Positions 35,357 through 44,434 of a stretch of DNA of 64,000 bases are shown here, in pieces. How positions within the stretch are numbered: position 1 is the stretch's first letter; each line of letters begins with the position of its first letter. This DNA is from Streptomyces sp. f51 (lineage in GTDB: Bacteria > Actinomycetota > Actinomycetes > Streptomycetales > Streptomycetaceae): positions 1,484,501 to 1,548,500 of the forward strand of contig NZ_CP149798.1 in assembly GCF_037940415.1 (NCBI RefSeq), read 5' to 3'. The position numbers and the translations under genes were made by a program. The notes below the pieces were generated by a model. It worked only from the letters and a program-made list of their open reading frames with translations, was not told the DNA's origin and ran no database searches.

Positions 35357-36414
35357 GCGACGGAGGACGTCACGGCCGCGCTCACGGTTCCGGCTCGGGT
35401 CGCCGGTCCCGTCCCGGCTCGGGTCGCCGGTCCCGTCCCGGCTCCGGTCGCGGTCGCGTGCCGGCTGAACTGGGCCCGGTAGGCGCTCGGGGTGAGACCG
35501 GTGCGGCGGACCACGTGGGCGCGCAGCGAGTCGGCCGTGCCCAGTCCGCAGGCAGCGGCCACCTGGTCCATCGGCAGGGTGGTGGTCTCCAGGAGTTCCT
35601 TGGCCCGCTCCACGCGCTGGTGGAGCAGCCACTGGAGGGGGCTGACCCCGCTCTCGGCGTGGAACCGGCGGGTGAGGGTGCGCACGCTGACGCCCGCGTG
35701 CCGGGCCAGGTCGGTCAGGGTGAGCGGCTTGTCGAGGTTGCGCATGGCCCAGCCGCGGGTGTCGGCGCAGGCGTTGCCGCGCTCGGGGGGCAGCGGGGTC
35801 TGGGTGAACTGGGTCTGGCCGCCGGGCCGTACCGGGGCGACCAGGGCCAGGCGCGCGACCTCGTTGGCGACGGCGGCGCCGTAGTCGGTGCGGATGATGT
35901 GCAGGCACAGGTCGATGCCCGCGGCGTAGCCGGACGACGTGAGGTACGGGCCGTCCTGGACGTACAGCACGTCGCCGCGCAGCTCGACCTGCGGGTAGCG
36001 CCGGCGCATCGCCCCGGCGTGGGCCCAGTACGTGGTGGCCCTGCGGCCCTGGAGCAGGCCCGCCTCGGCGAGCTGGAAGGCGCCGGTGCAGATGGACGCG
36101 ATGCGTTTGCCCGCGGCGGCCGCCTCGCGGAGGACCGCCACGATCCTCGGGTCGGGCTCGAAGGGCGCCCCGGTGCCCGCGACGACCACCGTGTCCGCCT
36201 CGCTCACGGCCTCCAGCCCGTGCGGGACGTACAGGTCGAGTCCGCCGGTCGTGGGCACGGGTCCCGGCTCGGCCGTGCAGACGACCACCTCGTAGCCGGG
36301 ACGGCCGTCCACCCGGACCTTGTCGAACAGCATCTCCGGCATCGCGAGGTTGAACAGCGCCACGGGGGAAGGGGCGATGACGGTGACGCGGTGGGGGGCG
36401 AGCCGCTCGGACAT
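35353..36414 (-). CDS. GlxA-family AraC-type transcriptional regulator
   Basis: A 353-residue regulator with an N-terminal DJ-1/PfpI-like domain (about residues 8-180, ASICTGAFQLAEAGLLQGRRATTYW) and a C-terminal AraC double helix-turn-helix (about 225-325, LTLTDLARHAGVSVRTLTRRFHAE). The first domain usually senses a small molecule without enzyme activity. The C-terminal tail has two tandem copies of TGPATRAG encoded by exact 24-base repeats (35391-35438). The divergent MFS exporter gene starts 62 bases away and is a likely target. Confidence 0.93.
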   Translation of the reverse strand: MSERLAPHRVTVIAPSPVALFNLAMPEMLFDKVRVDGRPGYEVVVCTAEPGPVPTTGGLDLYVPHGLEAVSEADTVVVAGTGAPFEPDPRIVAVLREAAAAGKRIASICTGAFQLAEAGLLQGRRATTYWAHAGAMRRRYPQVELRGDVLYVQDGPYLTSSGYAAGIDLCLHIIRTDYGAAVANEVARLALVAPVRPGGQTQFTQTPLPPERGNACADTRGWAMRNLDKPLTLTDLARHAGVSVRTLTRRFHAESGVSPLQWLLHQRVERAKELLETTTLPMDQVAAACGLGTADSLRAHVVRRTGLTPSAYRAQFSRHATATGAGTGPATRAGTGPATRAGTVSAAVTSSVA

Positions 36415-36476
36415 GGCCAGAACCTCCGGACGTATGGCATTCGGGCCACTACTGTACGGCGCCCCGAGTCCGCAGC

Positions 36477-37874
36477 ATGGGGGACATGCCGACGAACCAG
36501 ATGTCCAGGACCCTCGAACCCGCCCTCGCCCGGGGGGAGTCGGGGTCCGGGAAGCCCTCCTCCGCGCTCACCCTCACCGCCGCGCTGCTCGGCTTCGGGC
36601 TGACCTGTCTCGACGCCTCCGTGGTGAACGTGGCCCTGCCGACGATCGGCTCCTCGTTCGGCGCCGGGATGTCCGGCCTCCAGTGGGTCGTGGACGCCTA
36701 CACCCTGGCCTTCGCCGCGCTGATGCTGTCCACCGGCGCCTTCTCGGACCGGGCCGGGGCGAGCCGGGCGTACGCGCTGGGCACCGCGGTGTTCACGCTC
36801 GCCTCGGTGGCCTGCGGACTGGCCCCGGGCCTGCCGGCCCTGGTCGGCGCCCGGGTGGTGCAGGGGGTCGCGGCGGCGGTCGTGCTCCCGGCCTCGCTGG
36901 CACTGGTGCGCCAGGCGTACCCGGAGCCGGCGCGGCGGGCCCGGGCGGTGGCCGCCTGGGCGGCGGGCGGATCCCTCGCGGTCGCGCTCGGTCCGGTGGC
37001 CGGCGGCGCGCTGACCACGGCCTGGAACTGGCGCGGCATCTTCTTCGTCAACGTGCCGGTGGGGGCGGTGATCCTGCTGCTGCTCCTGCGGGCGCCCCGC
37101 TCGCGGCCCCGCCCGGCCCCGCTGGACCTGCCGGGACAGCTGACGGCGGTGGTGGCCCTCGCGGCACTGGCCTTCGCGGTGATCGAGGGCGGGACGGCGG
37201 GCCTGGCCGCGGTGGCGGTGGCCGTGGTCGCGGGCGCCGCGTTCCTGTGGATCGAGGCGCGCCAGGCGCACCCGGTGGTGCCGCTCGGCCTGTTCCGCGA
37301 CCGGACCGTGGCCACCGCGGTCGCCGCCGGCTCGGCGGTGAGCGTGGCCTTCTACAGCATGGTGTTCGTCTTCTCGCTCTTCTTCCAGCAGGTCCAGCAC
37401 CACTCCGCGCTGTACGCCGGGCTGCTGTTCCTGCCGATGACGAGCCTGATCGCGGTGACGAACGTGGTGGCCGGCAAGCTCACCGGGCGCTACGGGCCCC
37501 GGCTGCCGATGCTGGTGGGACAGCCGGTGGCCGCCGCCGGGCTGCTGGTCCTCCTGTGCGTCGACGCGGGCACGCCCCCGGTGCTGGTGGCCCTCCTGCT
37601 GATCCCGCTGGCGCTGGGATGCGCCCTGACGGTGCCGCCGCTCACCGCCGCGATGATGGATGCCGTGCCCGCCGAGCGCGCGGGGCTGGCGGCCGGGGTG
37701 CTCAACGCGGCCCGTCAGGTGTCCGGAGGCATGGGCATCGCGGTGTTCGGGGCGCTGGTCGCGGACGGTTTCGAGACGGGCATGCGGCTGAGCCTGGTCA
37801 CCGGCGCGGCCCTGCTGACGGTGACGTCCGCCCTCAGCTTCCGTCTCTCAGGTCGCTCGGCCAGTCGGGCCTGA
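36477..37874 (+). CDS. MFS drug/metabolite exporter (DHA2 type)
   Basis: A 465-residue major facilitator of the 14-helix EmrB/QacA group. TCLDASVVNVALPTIGSSFG in helix 1 and LQWVVDAYTLAFAALMLSTG in helix 2 are typical, and the motif C region is GPVAGGALTTAWNWRGIFFVNVPVG. The start may be the ATG used or the one three codons later (MPTNQ). It is divergent from the GlxA-type regulator. Its 3' end overlaps the convergent DUF1349 gene by 41 bases. The substrate is unknown. Confidence 0.93.
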   Translation: MGDMPTNQMSRTLEPALARGESGSGKPSSALTLTAALLGFGLTCLDASVVNVALPTIGSSFGAGMSGLQWVVDAYTLAFAALMLSTGAFSDRAGASRAYALGTAVFTLASVACGLAPGLPALVGARVVQGVAAAVVLPASLALVRQAYPEPARRARAVAAWAAGGSLAVALGPVAGGALTTAWNWRGIFFVNVPVGAVILLLLLRAPRSRPRPAPLDLPGQLTAVVALAALAFAVIEGGTAGLAAVAVAVVAGAAFLWIEARQAHPVVPLGLFRDRTVATAVAAGSAVSVAFYSMVFVFSLFFQQVQHHSALYAGLLFLPMTSLIAVTNVVAGKLTGRYGPRLPMLVGQPVAAAGLLVLLCVDAGTPPVLVALLLIPLALGCALTVPPLTAAMMDAVPAERAGLAAGVLNAARQVSGGMGIAVFGALVADGFETGMRLSLVTGAALLTVTSALSFRLSGRSASRA

Positions 37875-38442
37875 ACTCGATGTGGTCGTAGGTCACCACA
37901 CAGCCCTCCCCCATCGGCGACTGGGTCATGAAGCCCACCAGCGCCGCCCCGGTCTCCTTCTCGCCGCCCAGGGTGAACAGGCGGACGAAGGTCCAGCGCT
38001 CGCCGTCGCGTGAGGCGTGGAAGGCGAAGGCGCGGCCGGTGCGGCTGACCCGCAGCCAGACGGAACTGCCGTCCACGCTGAAGGAGTTGGCGTCGTCGGA
38101 GTGCTCCCGGGTGACGACCGTGCAGACGGTGGGCACGTCCGGGGAGTTCTCCAGGCACAGCTTGGCCCAGGCCCGCTCCCCGACGTGGACGTAGAGCACG
38201 CCCGCGTCGAAGGCCGCCCCGAAGCCCACCGTCACGCGGGCGATCAGCTGGAAGTCCCCCTCCGGAGAGCCGAGCAGCCGGGGCGCGTCGGAGGCCGGGT
38301 CGAGTCCCTCGCCGGTGGGCGGCACGAAGCGGTCCTGCCGGGGTCCGGCCCACCCGGTGAGCACACCGTCCTCGTACGACCAGTGCCCGTCGGGTCCGTA
38401 GGTGCGGAAGGAGAAGGGGAGTTCGGGGAGTGTGACGTCCAT
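37834..38442 (-). CDS. DUF1349 domain protein
   Basis: A 202-residue protein of the DUF1349 family, a concanavalin-A-like beta sandwich sometimes named regulation of enolase protein 1. Recognisable segments are GAAFDAGVLYVHVGERAWAK and CTVVTREHSDDANSFSVDG. There is no signal peptide. I started it at MDVTLPEL; upstream residues in frame look non-coding. Its end overlaps the exporter gene tail to tail. The biochemical role is unknown for the family. Confidence 0.87.
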   Translation of the reverse strand: MDVTLPELPFSFRTYGPDGHWSYEDGVLTGWAGPRQDRFVPPTGEGLDPASDAPRLLGSPEGDFQLIARVTVGFGAAFDAGVLYVHVGERAWAKLCLENSPDVPTVCTVVTREHSDDANSFSVDGSSVWLRVSRTGRAFAFHASRDGERWTFVRLFTLGGEKETGAALVGFMTQSPMGEGCVVTYDHIEFRPDWPSDLRDGS

Positions 38443-38525
38443 GGCTCCGAGTCTGTCAGGTCCGGGGCCGCCCCACCGGAGCGAGGGGCCGCGCGACCGG
38501 CCGTGCGGCACCCGCGGTCACGCCG

Positions 38526-38556
38526 GAAGGGCCGGTCCGCACGGAACCGGCCCTTC
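38526..38556 (-). terminator. terminator after the semialdehyde dehydrogenase gene
   Basis: An 11-base-pair stem GAAGGGCCGGT / ACCGGCCCTTC with a 9-base loop begins 15 bases past the stop codon of the dehydrogenase gene. Confidence 0.7.
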
Positions 38557-38570
38557 GCGACGAAGGAGTG

Positions 38571-40145
38571 CTAGCGCTCCAGGCGTCCGTCGTAACGGCG
38601 GGGCAGCCCCAGCGGGTTGTCGTCGCGCAGCTCGGGCGGCAGCAGGGCCTCGGGCACGCCCTGGTAGGCGACCGGCCGCATCCAGCGCTCGATGGCGCTG
38701 CCGCCGACCGAGGTGGACGTCGAGGTCGTCGCGGGGTACGGCCCTCCGTGGTGCTGGGCCGGAGCGACGGCGACACCGGTCGGCCAGCCGTTCACCAGGA
38801 CCCGGCCCGCCAGGGAGGTGAGTTCGGCGAGGAGCTCCGCGCCGCGCCCCTCGCCGGCGGCCTCCTCGGCGGACAGCTGCACGGTGGCCGTGAGGTTGCC
38901 GGGGAGCCGGGAGAGCACCGCGCCCGCCTCGGACTCGTCCTCGTAGCGCGCCACGACGGTGAGCGGCCCGAAGCACTCCTCCAGGAGCAGATCGTGCTCG
39001 CCCTCGGTGGCGAGCCTGCTCGCGGGCACGGTCAGGAAGCCGGGGCTCACCGTGTGCTCGCTCGCGGCGCCCGGGGTGACCGGGGCCTGGACGTCCGGGA
39101 GCGCGGCGCGCTCGGCGACCCCGGCGACGAAGTTGTCACGCATGCGGTGGTCGAGCAGGACCCCGGCGGCGGTGTCGCTCACCGCGTCGGTCAGGGACTT
39201 CAGCAGCCGGTCGCCCGCGGCGCCGGCCGGGGCGAGCACCAGGCCCGGCTTCACGCAGAACTGGCCGACGCCCAGGGTCATCGAGCCGGCGAGTCCCGTG
39301 CCGATCTCCTCGGCGCGCTCCGCGGCGGCCGCCTCGGTGACGACCACGGGGTTGAGGGAGCCCAGCTCACCGTGGAAGGGGATCGGCACCGGCCGTGCGG
39401 CGGCCGCGTCGAACAGCGCGCGCCCGCCGCGGACGGAGCCGGTGAAGCCGGCCGCCGTGACCAGCGGGTGCCTGACCAGCTCGACGCCGGCCGCGAAGCC
39501 GTGCACCAGGCCGAGGACGCCCTCGGGGATGCCGTGCCGGGCGGCCGCGCGGCGCAGGACGGCCGCGACCAGCTCGGACAGGGCCGGGTGGTCGGGGTGG
39601 GCCTTGACGACGACCGGGCAGCCCGCGGCCAGCGCGCTCGCCGTGTCGCCGCCGGGCACCGAGAAGGCGAAGGGGAAGTTCGAGGCCGCGTAGACGGCGA
39701 CCACGCCGAGCGGCACCTTGTGGCGGCGCAGGTCGGGGATCGGCGGGGTGGCCGTGCCGTCCGGGTGGTCGATCACGACGTCGAGGAAGGCGCCCTCGTC
39801 CACGATTCCGGCGAACGCGCGCAACTGGTAGCAGGTGCGGGCGAGTTCGCCGGTGAGCCGGACCGGGCCGAGCGCGGTCTCCGCGTCGGCGGCCTCGACG
39901 AGCAGGTCTCTGGCGCCTTCGAGCAGGTCGGCGGCGGTGCGCAGGAACGCGGCGCGGACGGCGCGGTCGGCGAGCGCGGGCCGCGCGGCGTGCGCCGCCC
40001 GGACGGCCTCGTCCACCTCTTGGTCTGTGGCCTCCACCGCAACCTGTTCCCGCTGCTTCCCGGTACGGGGGTCGACACTCCAGACTGGTGCTGCTGCCAC
40101 CGAGGGTCCCTTCACCTGTAATGCCACCGTTCTTGTGTCGCTCAC
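38571..40145 (-). CDS. alpha-ketoglutarate semialdehyde (2,5-dioxovalerate) dehydrogenase
   Basis: A 524-residue NAD(P)-dependent aldehyde dehydrogenase of the branch that oxidises alpha-ketoglutarate semialdehyde in pentose, uronate and glucarate breakdown. The cofactor and catalytic regions are ASNFPFAFSVPGGDTASALA, FHGELGSLNPVVV (catalytic Glu) and GVGQFCVKPGLVL (nucleophile Cys near residue 289). It is divergent from an IclR regulator with an operator-like palindrome between them. Two DapA-family dehydratases that may make its substrate lie 7-15 kb away in the window. The exact substrate is inferred. Confidence 0.88.
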   Translation of the reverse strand: MSDTRTVALQVKGPSVAAAPVWSVDPRTGKQREQVAVEATDQEVDEAVRAAHAARPALADRAVRAAFLRTAADLLEGARDLLVEAADAETALGPVRLTGELARTCYQLRAFAGIVDEGAFLDVVIDHPDGTATPPIPDLRRHKVPLGVVAVYAASNFPFAFSVPGGDTASALAAGCPVVVKAHPDHPALSELVAAVLRRAAARHGIPEGVLGLVHGFAAGVELVRHPLVTAAGFTGSVRGGRALFDAAAARPVPIPFHGELGSLNPVVVTEAAAAERAEEIGTGLAGSMTLGVGQFCVKPGLVLAPAGAAGDRLLKSLTDAVSDTAAGVLLDHRMRDNFVAGVAERAALPDVQAPVTPGAASEHTVSPGFLTVPASRLATEGEHDLLLEECFGPLTVVARYEDESEAGAVLSRLPGNLTATVQLSAEEAAGEGRGAELLAELTSLAGRVLVNGWPTGVAVAPAQHHGGPYPATTSTSTSVGGSAIERWMRPVAYQGVPEALLPPELRDDNPLGLPRRYDGRLER

Positions 40146-40152
40146 CAGGGCT

Positions 40153-40168
40153 GTTCGATATGCTGAAC
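40153..40168. promoter_or_regulatory. IclR-type operator between dehydrogenase and regulator
   Basis: GTTCGATATGCTGAAC is an inverted repeat (GTTC-N8-GAAC with partial inner symmetry), 8-23 bases before the dehydrogenase ATG and about 65 bases before the IclR start. This form is common for IclR-family sites. A second small palindrome, CTCCGTCGGAG, follows at 40190. Confidence 0.5.
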
Positions 40169-40232
40169 GCTGTCTCTGATGATGAACTCTCCGTCGGAGA
40201 CTATTTCCCGTCCAACGAAGGGGTCAAGGGCG

Positions 40233-41006
40233 ATGTCGGCAGGCGAGACAAGCGGCGGGGCGCAGGTCAAGTCCGCGGTGCGGACCGTTGAATTGCTGGA
40301 GTACTTCGCCGGCCGGCCCGGAATGCACTCCCTCGCCTCGGTCCAGGAGGCCGTCGGATATCCCAAGTCCAGCCTGTACATGCTGCTGCGCACGCTCGTG
40401 GAGCTCGGCTGGGTCGAGACGGACGCGACGGGCACGCGGTACGGCATCGGCGTACGGGCCCTGCTGGTCGGCACCTCGTACATCGACGGCGACGAGGTGG
40501 TCGCCGCGGCCCGCCCCACCCTGGACCGCCTCTCCGACGACACCACCGAGACGATCCACCTCGCGCGCCTGGACGGCACGAACGTCGTCTATCTGGCCAC
40601 CCGGCAGTCGCAGCACTATCTGCGCCCCTTCACCCGGGTCGGCCGCCGCCTCCCCGCCCACTCCACCTCGCTCGGCAAGGCGCTGCTCGCCACGTACGGC
40701 GACGAGCAGGTCCGCAAGATGCTGCCGGAGACGCTCCCCGCGCTGACCGAGCACACGATCACCGACCGGGAGAAGCTCATCGAGGAGCTGCACCAGGTGC
40801 GGGAGCAGGGCTTCGCGGTGGACCGCGAGGAGAACACGCTGGGCCTGCGCTGCTTCGGCGTGGCGATCCCGTACCGCACGCCCTCCCGTGACGCGATCAG
40901 CTGCTCGGTGCCTGTGGCCCGGCTCACCCCGGCGCACGAGCAGATGGTCAAGGACGCCCTGTTCGACGCCCGCGACCGGCTCACCCTGGCCACCCGCAGG
41001 CTCTGA
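40233..41006 (+). CDS. IclR-family transcriptional regulator
   Basis: A 257-residue IclR protein. The N-terminal winged helix (about residues 10-70, SVQEAVGYPKSSLYMLLRTL) is followed by the effector domain with VYLATRQSQHYLRPF, LPAHSTSLGKALLA and the conserved GFAVDREENTLGLRCFGVAIP. I chose the ATG after AAGGGCG; starts 18 codons upstream are in frame but less likely. It probably represses the divergent semialdehyde dehydrogenase gene, with a sugar acid as effector. Confidence 0.92.
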   Translation: MSAGETSGGAQVKSAVRTVELLEYFAGRPGMHSLASVQEAVGYPKSSLYMLLRTLVELGWVETDATGTRYGIGVRALLVGTSYIDGDEVVAAARPTLDRLSDDTTETIHLARLDGTNVVYLATRQSQHYLRPFTRVGRRLPAHSTSLGKALLATYGDEQVRKMLPETLPALTEHTITDREKLIEELHQVREQGFAVDREENTLGLRCFGVAIPYRTPSRDAISCSVPVARLTPAHEQMVKDALFDARDRLTLATRRL

Positions 41007-41112
41007 CGGGCGGGAGGGGCCGGTGCCGCGCGGGGCGGGCCTCCTGAGGGATCGATGAGAATCAGGGCGCACGGGAACGATTCGACCCCGATCACTCGTC
41101 CTTCTGTGCGGA

Positions 41113-42564
41113 ATGAACAAGACGATCAGGCGTGCCGCCGTCTTCACTCTGCTGCTCGTGCTCTCTCTGCTGGTGAGGGCGACCTGGGTGCAGTTCTACG
41201 ACGGGCAGGCACTCGCGGACGACAAGGACAACCGGCGGAACGCGATAGCGCTGTACGCGAACCCGCTCGGGAACATCATCGTGGGCGGTGAGGCGATCAC
41301 CGGCTCCGCGCAGACGACAGGGGGCGACCTCAAGTACAAGCGCACGTACAAGGACGGCAGCCTGTACGCGGCGGTCACCGGCTACAGCTCGCAGGTCTAC
41401 GGTGCGACGCTGCTGGAGGGCGTCTACCAAAAGCTGCTGGACGGCTCGGACAACACGCTGAAGAACCCGCTGGACACGCTCACCGGCAAGCGCGCCGATC
41501 CAGGTGACGTGGTCACGACGATCGACCCGGCCGTGCAGAAGGCCGGATACGCGGCGCTCGGGAACAACAAGGGCGCGGCCGTCGCGATCGACCCGAAGAC
41601 CGGCAAGATCCTCGCGGTCGTGTCGACACCGTCGTACGACCCCGCCTCGATCAGCGCGGGCAACAGCAGTGTCTGGACCGGGCTGACCAAGAACCCGGAC
41701 AAGCCGCTGGTCAACCGCGCGCTGCGGCAGCCGCTGCCGCCGGGCTCGACGTTCAAGCTGGTCGTCGCGGCCGCCGCGCTGGAGGATGGCCTCTACCCGA
41801 ACGTGGACAAGAAGACGGACAGCCCCGACCCGTACACCCTGCCGGGCACGACGACCCCCCTGAGCAACGAGAACAGGTCCGCGCCCTGCAAGGACGCCTC
41901 GATCCGGGTCGCCCTCCAGTACTCCTGCAACAACGTCTTCGGCAAGATGGCCGTCGACCTGGGCCAGGACAAGGTCAGGGCGATGGCGGAGAAGTTCGGG
42001 TTCAACGACACGAAGCAGGACGTGCCGGTGCGGGCGTTCGCCAGTGTGTACCCCACGGGCATGGACAGGTCGTCCACCGCGCTGACGGGCATCGGTCAGT
42101 ACGACGTCACCGCCACCCCGCTCCAGATGGCCATGGTGTCCGCCGCGATCGCCAACGGCGGCAAGCTGGTCTCGCCGCACATGGTGTCGCAGACCAGTGA
42201 CTCCAGCGGCGATGTGCTGAAGAACTACGACGACAGCGCGGGGACCAAGGAGATCGTGAGCTCGGGGACCGCCGCTCAGCTCCGCTCCGCGATGCAGACG
42301 GTCGTGGAGAAGGGTACGGGCACCAACGCCCTGATCCCCGGCGCGACCGTGGGCGGCAAGACCGGCACGGCCCAGCACGGCGAGAAGAACAGCAAGACGC
42401 CGTACGCCTGGTTCACGTCGTTCGCGAAGTCCGACGCGACCGGCAAGGAGGTCGCCGTCGCGGTCATGGTCGAGCAGTCGGACGCGGCACGCTCCGAGGT
42501 CAGCGGCAACGGCCTCGCGGCGCCGGTCGCCAAGGCGATGATGCGGGCGGCGCTGAAGAACTGA
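41113..42564 (+). CDS. penicillin-binding protein (class B transpeptidase, PbpA-like)
   Basis: A 483-residue membrane-anchored transpeptidase. One N-terminal helix (about residues 5-23) precedes a non-penicillin-binding domain and a transpeptidase domain with the three active-site motifs: STFK near residue 214, SCN near 274 and KTGT near 416. It resembles the PbpA proteins of actinobacteria that act in peptidoglycan cross-linking. It stands alone here, with no rodA-like partner beside it. A terminator follows 25 bases after the stop. Confidence 0.94.
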   Translation: MNKTIRRAAVFTLLLVLSLLVRATWVQFYDGQALADDKDNRRNAIALYANPLGNIIVGGEAITGSAQTTGGDLKYKRTYKDGSLYAAVTGYSSQVYGATLLEGVYQKLLDGSDNTLKNPLDTLTGKRADPGDVVTTIDPAVQKAGYAALGNNKGAAVAIDPKTGKILAVVSTPSYDPASISAGNSSVWTGLTKNPDKPLVNRALRQPLPPGSTFKLVVAAAALEDGLYPNVDKKTDSPDPYTLPGTTTPLSNENRSAPCKDASIRVALQYSCNNVFGKMAVDLGQDKVRAMAEKFGFNDTKQDVPVRAFASVYPTGMDRSSTALTGIGQYDVTATPLQMAMVSAAIANGGKLVSPHMVSQTSDSSGDVLKNYDDSAGTKEIVSSGTAAQLRSAMQTVVEKGTGTNALIPGATVGGKTGTAQHGEKNSKTPYAWFTSFAKSDATGKEVAVAVMVEQSDAARSEVSGNGLAAPVAKAMMRAALKN

Positions 42565-42588
42565 GGCGCGCCCGGCCCGTACGCGGGA

Positions 42589-42632
42589 CGGCCCCGCACC
42601 CTGTCGGACGTATCGGACGGGGTGCGGGGCCG
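42589..42632. terminator. bidirectional terminator between PBP and purine permease
   Basis: A 13-base-pair stem starting CGGCCCCGCACC, pairing with GGTGCGGGGCCG, around an 18-base loop between convergent genes. Confidence 0.75.
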
Positions 42633-42698
42633 CTCATGTACGGGGCTCGGGGGTGCCGGCCGGCCGGCTTCAGGTGCCGGCCCGCACGCGCGGGCCGG

Positions 42699-44150
42699 TC
42701 ACTTCACGCCGAGCAGCTGCTCCACCGGGTCGATCGCGAAGTACACCAGGAACAGCGCCGAGACGGCCCACAGCAGCCAGTTGACCTCCTTCGCCTTGCC
42801 GAGCACCGTCTTGATGACGACGTAGGCGAGGAACCCGGCGCCGATGCCGTCGGTGATGGAGTAGGTGAAGGGCATCGCGACGATGGTCAGGAACGCCGGG
42901 ATCGCGATCTCGTACTTGTCCCAGTCGATGTGCTTGACGTGGGTCATCATCAGGAACCCGACCGCGATCAGCGCGGGCGCCGCGGCCTGGAGCGGGACGA
43001 TGGTCAGCAGCGGGGTGAGGAAGAGGGCCAGACCGAAGAGGCCGCCGGTGATCAGGTTGGCGAAGCCGGTGCGGGCGCCCTCGCCGACGCCGGCCGCGGA
43101 CTCGATGTAGGCGGTGTTGGAGGAGGCGGAGCCCAGACCGCCCGCGACGGCGGCGGCGCCGTCGATGAACAGCACCCGGCCGATGCCCGGGACCTGCCCC
43201 TGCTCGTCGAGCAGCCCGGCCTCGGCGCTGATCCCGACGATGGTGCCCATGGCGTCGAAGAAGTCCGACAGGACCAGGGTGAAGATCAGCAGGACCGCGG
43301 TGAGCACACCGGCCTCGGCGAAGCCGCCGAACAGGCTGAAGTGACCGAGGAGCCCGAAGTCCGGAGTGTCGACGATCTTGTCCGGGACCTTGGGGGTGGT
43401 CAGGCCCCAGCTCTTGATGTCGGCGACGGAGTTCACGACGATCGCCACCACCGTCATGGTGACGATGCTGATGAGGATCGCGCCCTTCACCTTGCGGGCG
43501 AGCAGCGCGATGGTCAGCAGGACGCCGAGACAGAAGACGAGGACGGGCCAGCCGGTGAGCCGGCCGACGGCGCCGAGCTGGACGGGCACGGTGGTGTTCG
43601 CGATGTCCGGGATGCGGCTGACGAACCCGGCGTCCACGAAGCCGATGAAGGCGATGAACAGTCCGATGCCGACGCCGATCGCCTGCTTGAGCTGCTGCGG
43701 GATCGCGTTCATGATCGCTTCCCGGAGGCCGGTGAGCACCAGGACGCAGATCAGGACGCCTTCGAGGACGACCAGGCCCATCGCGTCGTCCCAGCTCATC
43801 AGTGGCGCGAGCTGGAAGGCCACGACGGCGTTGAGGCCGAGGCCCGCGGCGATGGCGAGCGGGAGGTTGCCGCCGATGCCCATGATGACGGTCATCACGC
43901 ACGCCACCAGCGCGGTGGCGGTGACCAGTTGGCCGGTGTCGAGCGTGTGCCCGAACTTGTCCTTGGCACTGCCGAGGATGATGGGGTTCAGGACGAGGAT
44001 GTACGCCATGGTGAAGAACGTGGCGAATCCGCCGCGTATCTCACGGCCGATGGTGGAACCTCTGGCGGATATCTTGAAGAACCCGTCGACCCCACCTGCC
44101 GCCGGTGGTGCGGCACTTGGCCGGTTGTCGACCTTTTGAGCTTCGGACAT
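42699..44150 (-). CDS. NCS2-family purine permease (AzgA-like)
   Basis: A 483-residue permease of the nucleobase/ascorbate family, adenine/guanine/hypoxanthine branch. About 12-14 membrane helices are visible; key segments are FFTMAYILVLNPIIL, AAGLGLNAVVAFQL, FTLVLSDFFDAMGTIVGIS and GLGSASSNTAYIESAAGVGEG. The N-terminal 20 residues are a soluble Pro/Ala-rich start. In the 5' leader CTCCGT and ACGGAG form a small inverted repeat, but I see no purine riboswitch core. Confidence 0.93.
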   Translation of the reverse strand: MSEAQKVDNRPSAAPPAAGGVDGFFKISARGSTIGREIRGGFATFFTMAYILVLNPIILGSAKDKFGHTLDTGQLVTATALVACVMTVIMGIGGNLPLAIAAGLGLNAVVAFQLAPLMSWDDAMGLVVLEGVLICVLVLTGLREAIMNAIPQQLKQAIGVGIGLFIAFIGFVDAGFVSRIPDIANTTVPVQLGAVGRLTGWPVLVFCLGVLLTIALLARKVKGAILISIVTMTVVAIVVNSVADIKSWGLTTPKVPDKIVDTPDFGLLGHFSLFGGFAEAGVLTAVLLIFTLVLSDFFDAMGTIVGISAEAGLLDEQGQVPGIGRVLFIDGAAAVAGGLGSASSNTAYIESAAGVGEGARTGFANLITGGLFGLALFLTPLLTIVPLQAAAPALIAVGFLMMTHVKHIDWDKYEIAIPAFLTIVAMPFTYSITDGIGAGFLAYVVIKTVLGKAKEVNWLLWAVSALFLVYFAIDPVEQLLGVK

Positions 44151-44382
44151 GGCGATTCTCCTCGTTGCCTGCGCGTTCGGCGTGCGGATGCTGGCTGGAT
44201 TGTTCCCTCCTTCAACCGGTTTCAGGTTTTCTCCGTGTTACGGAAACGGAGTTGAGACCCGCCGCGCGGACAGGGCCGTACAAGTGCGGGGATTCCCTCG
44301 CCCGTCGGAAACAACCGCGCCCTCGTTTCCGACGTCATCGAGGGTGTGGACCTGCCGGCCTGAGCCCCCCTCGGCCGGCAGA

Positions 44383-44420
44383 CGAACGCCCCCGCCGGTG
44401 ACGACCGGCGGGGGCGTTCG
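44383..44420 (-). terminator. terminator after the acid phosphatase gene
   Basis: A perfect 17-base-pair stem beginning CGAACGCCCCCGCC with a GACG loop, 14 bases beyond the phosphatase stop codon. Confidence 0.85.
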
Positions 44421-44434
44421 ACCATGGGGGCGCG

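Noticed and set aside
44151..44382. Purine riboswitch before the NCS2 permease
   Set aside because: No conserved purine-riboswitch core is visible; only a small inverted repeat is present.
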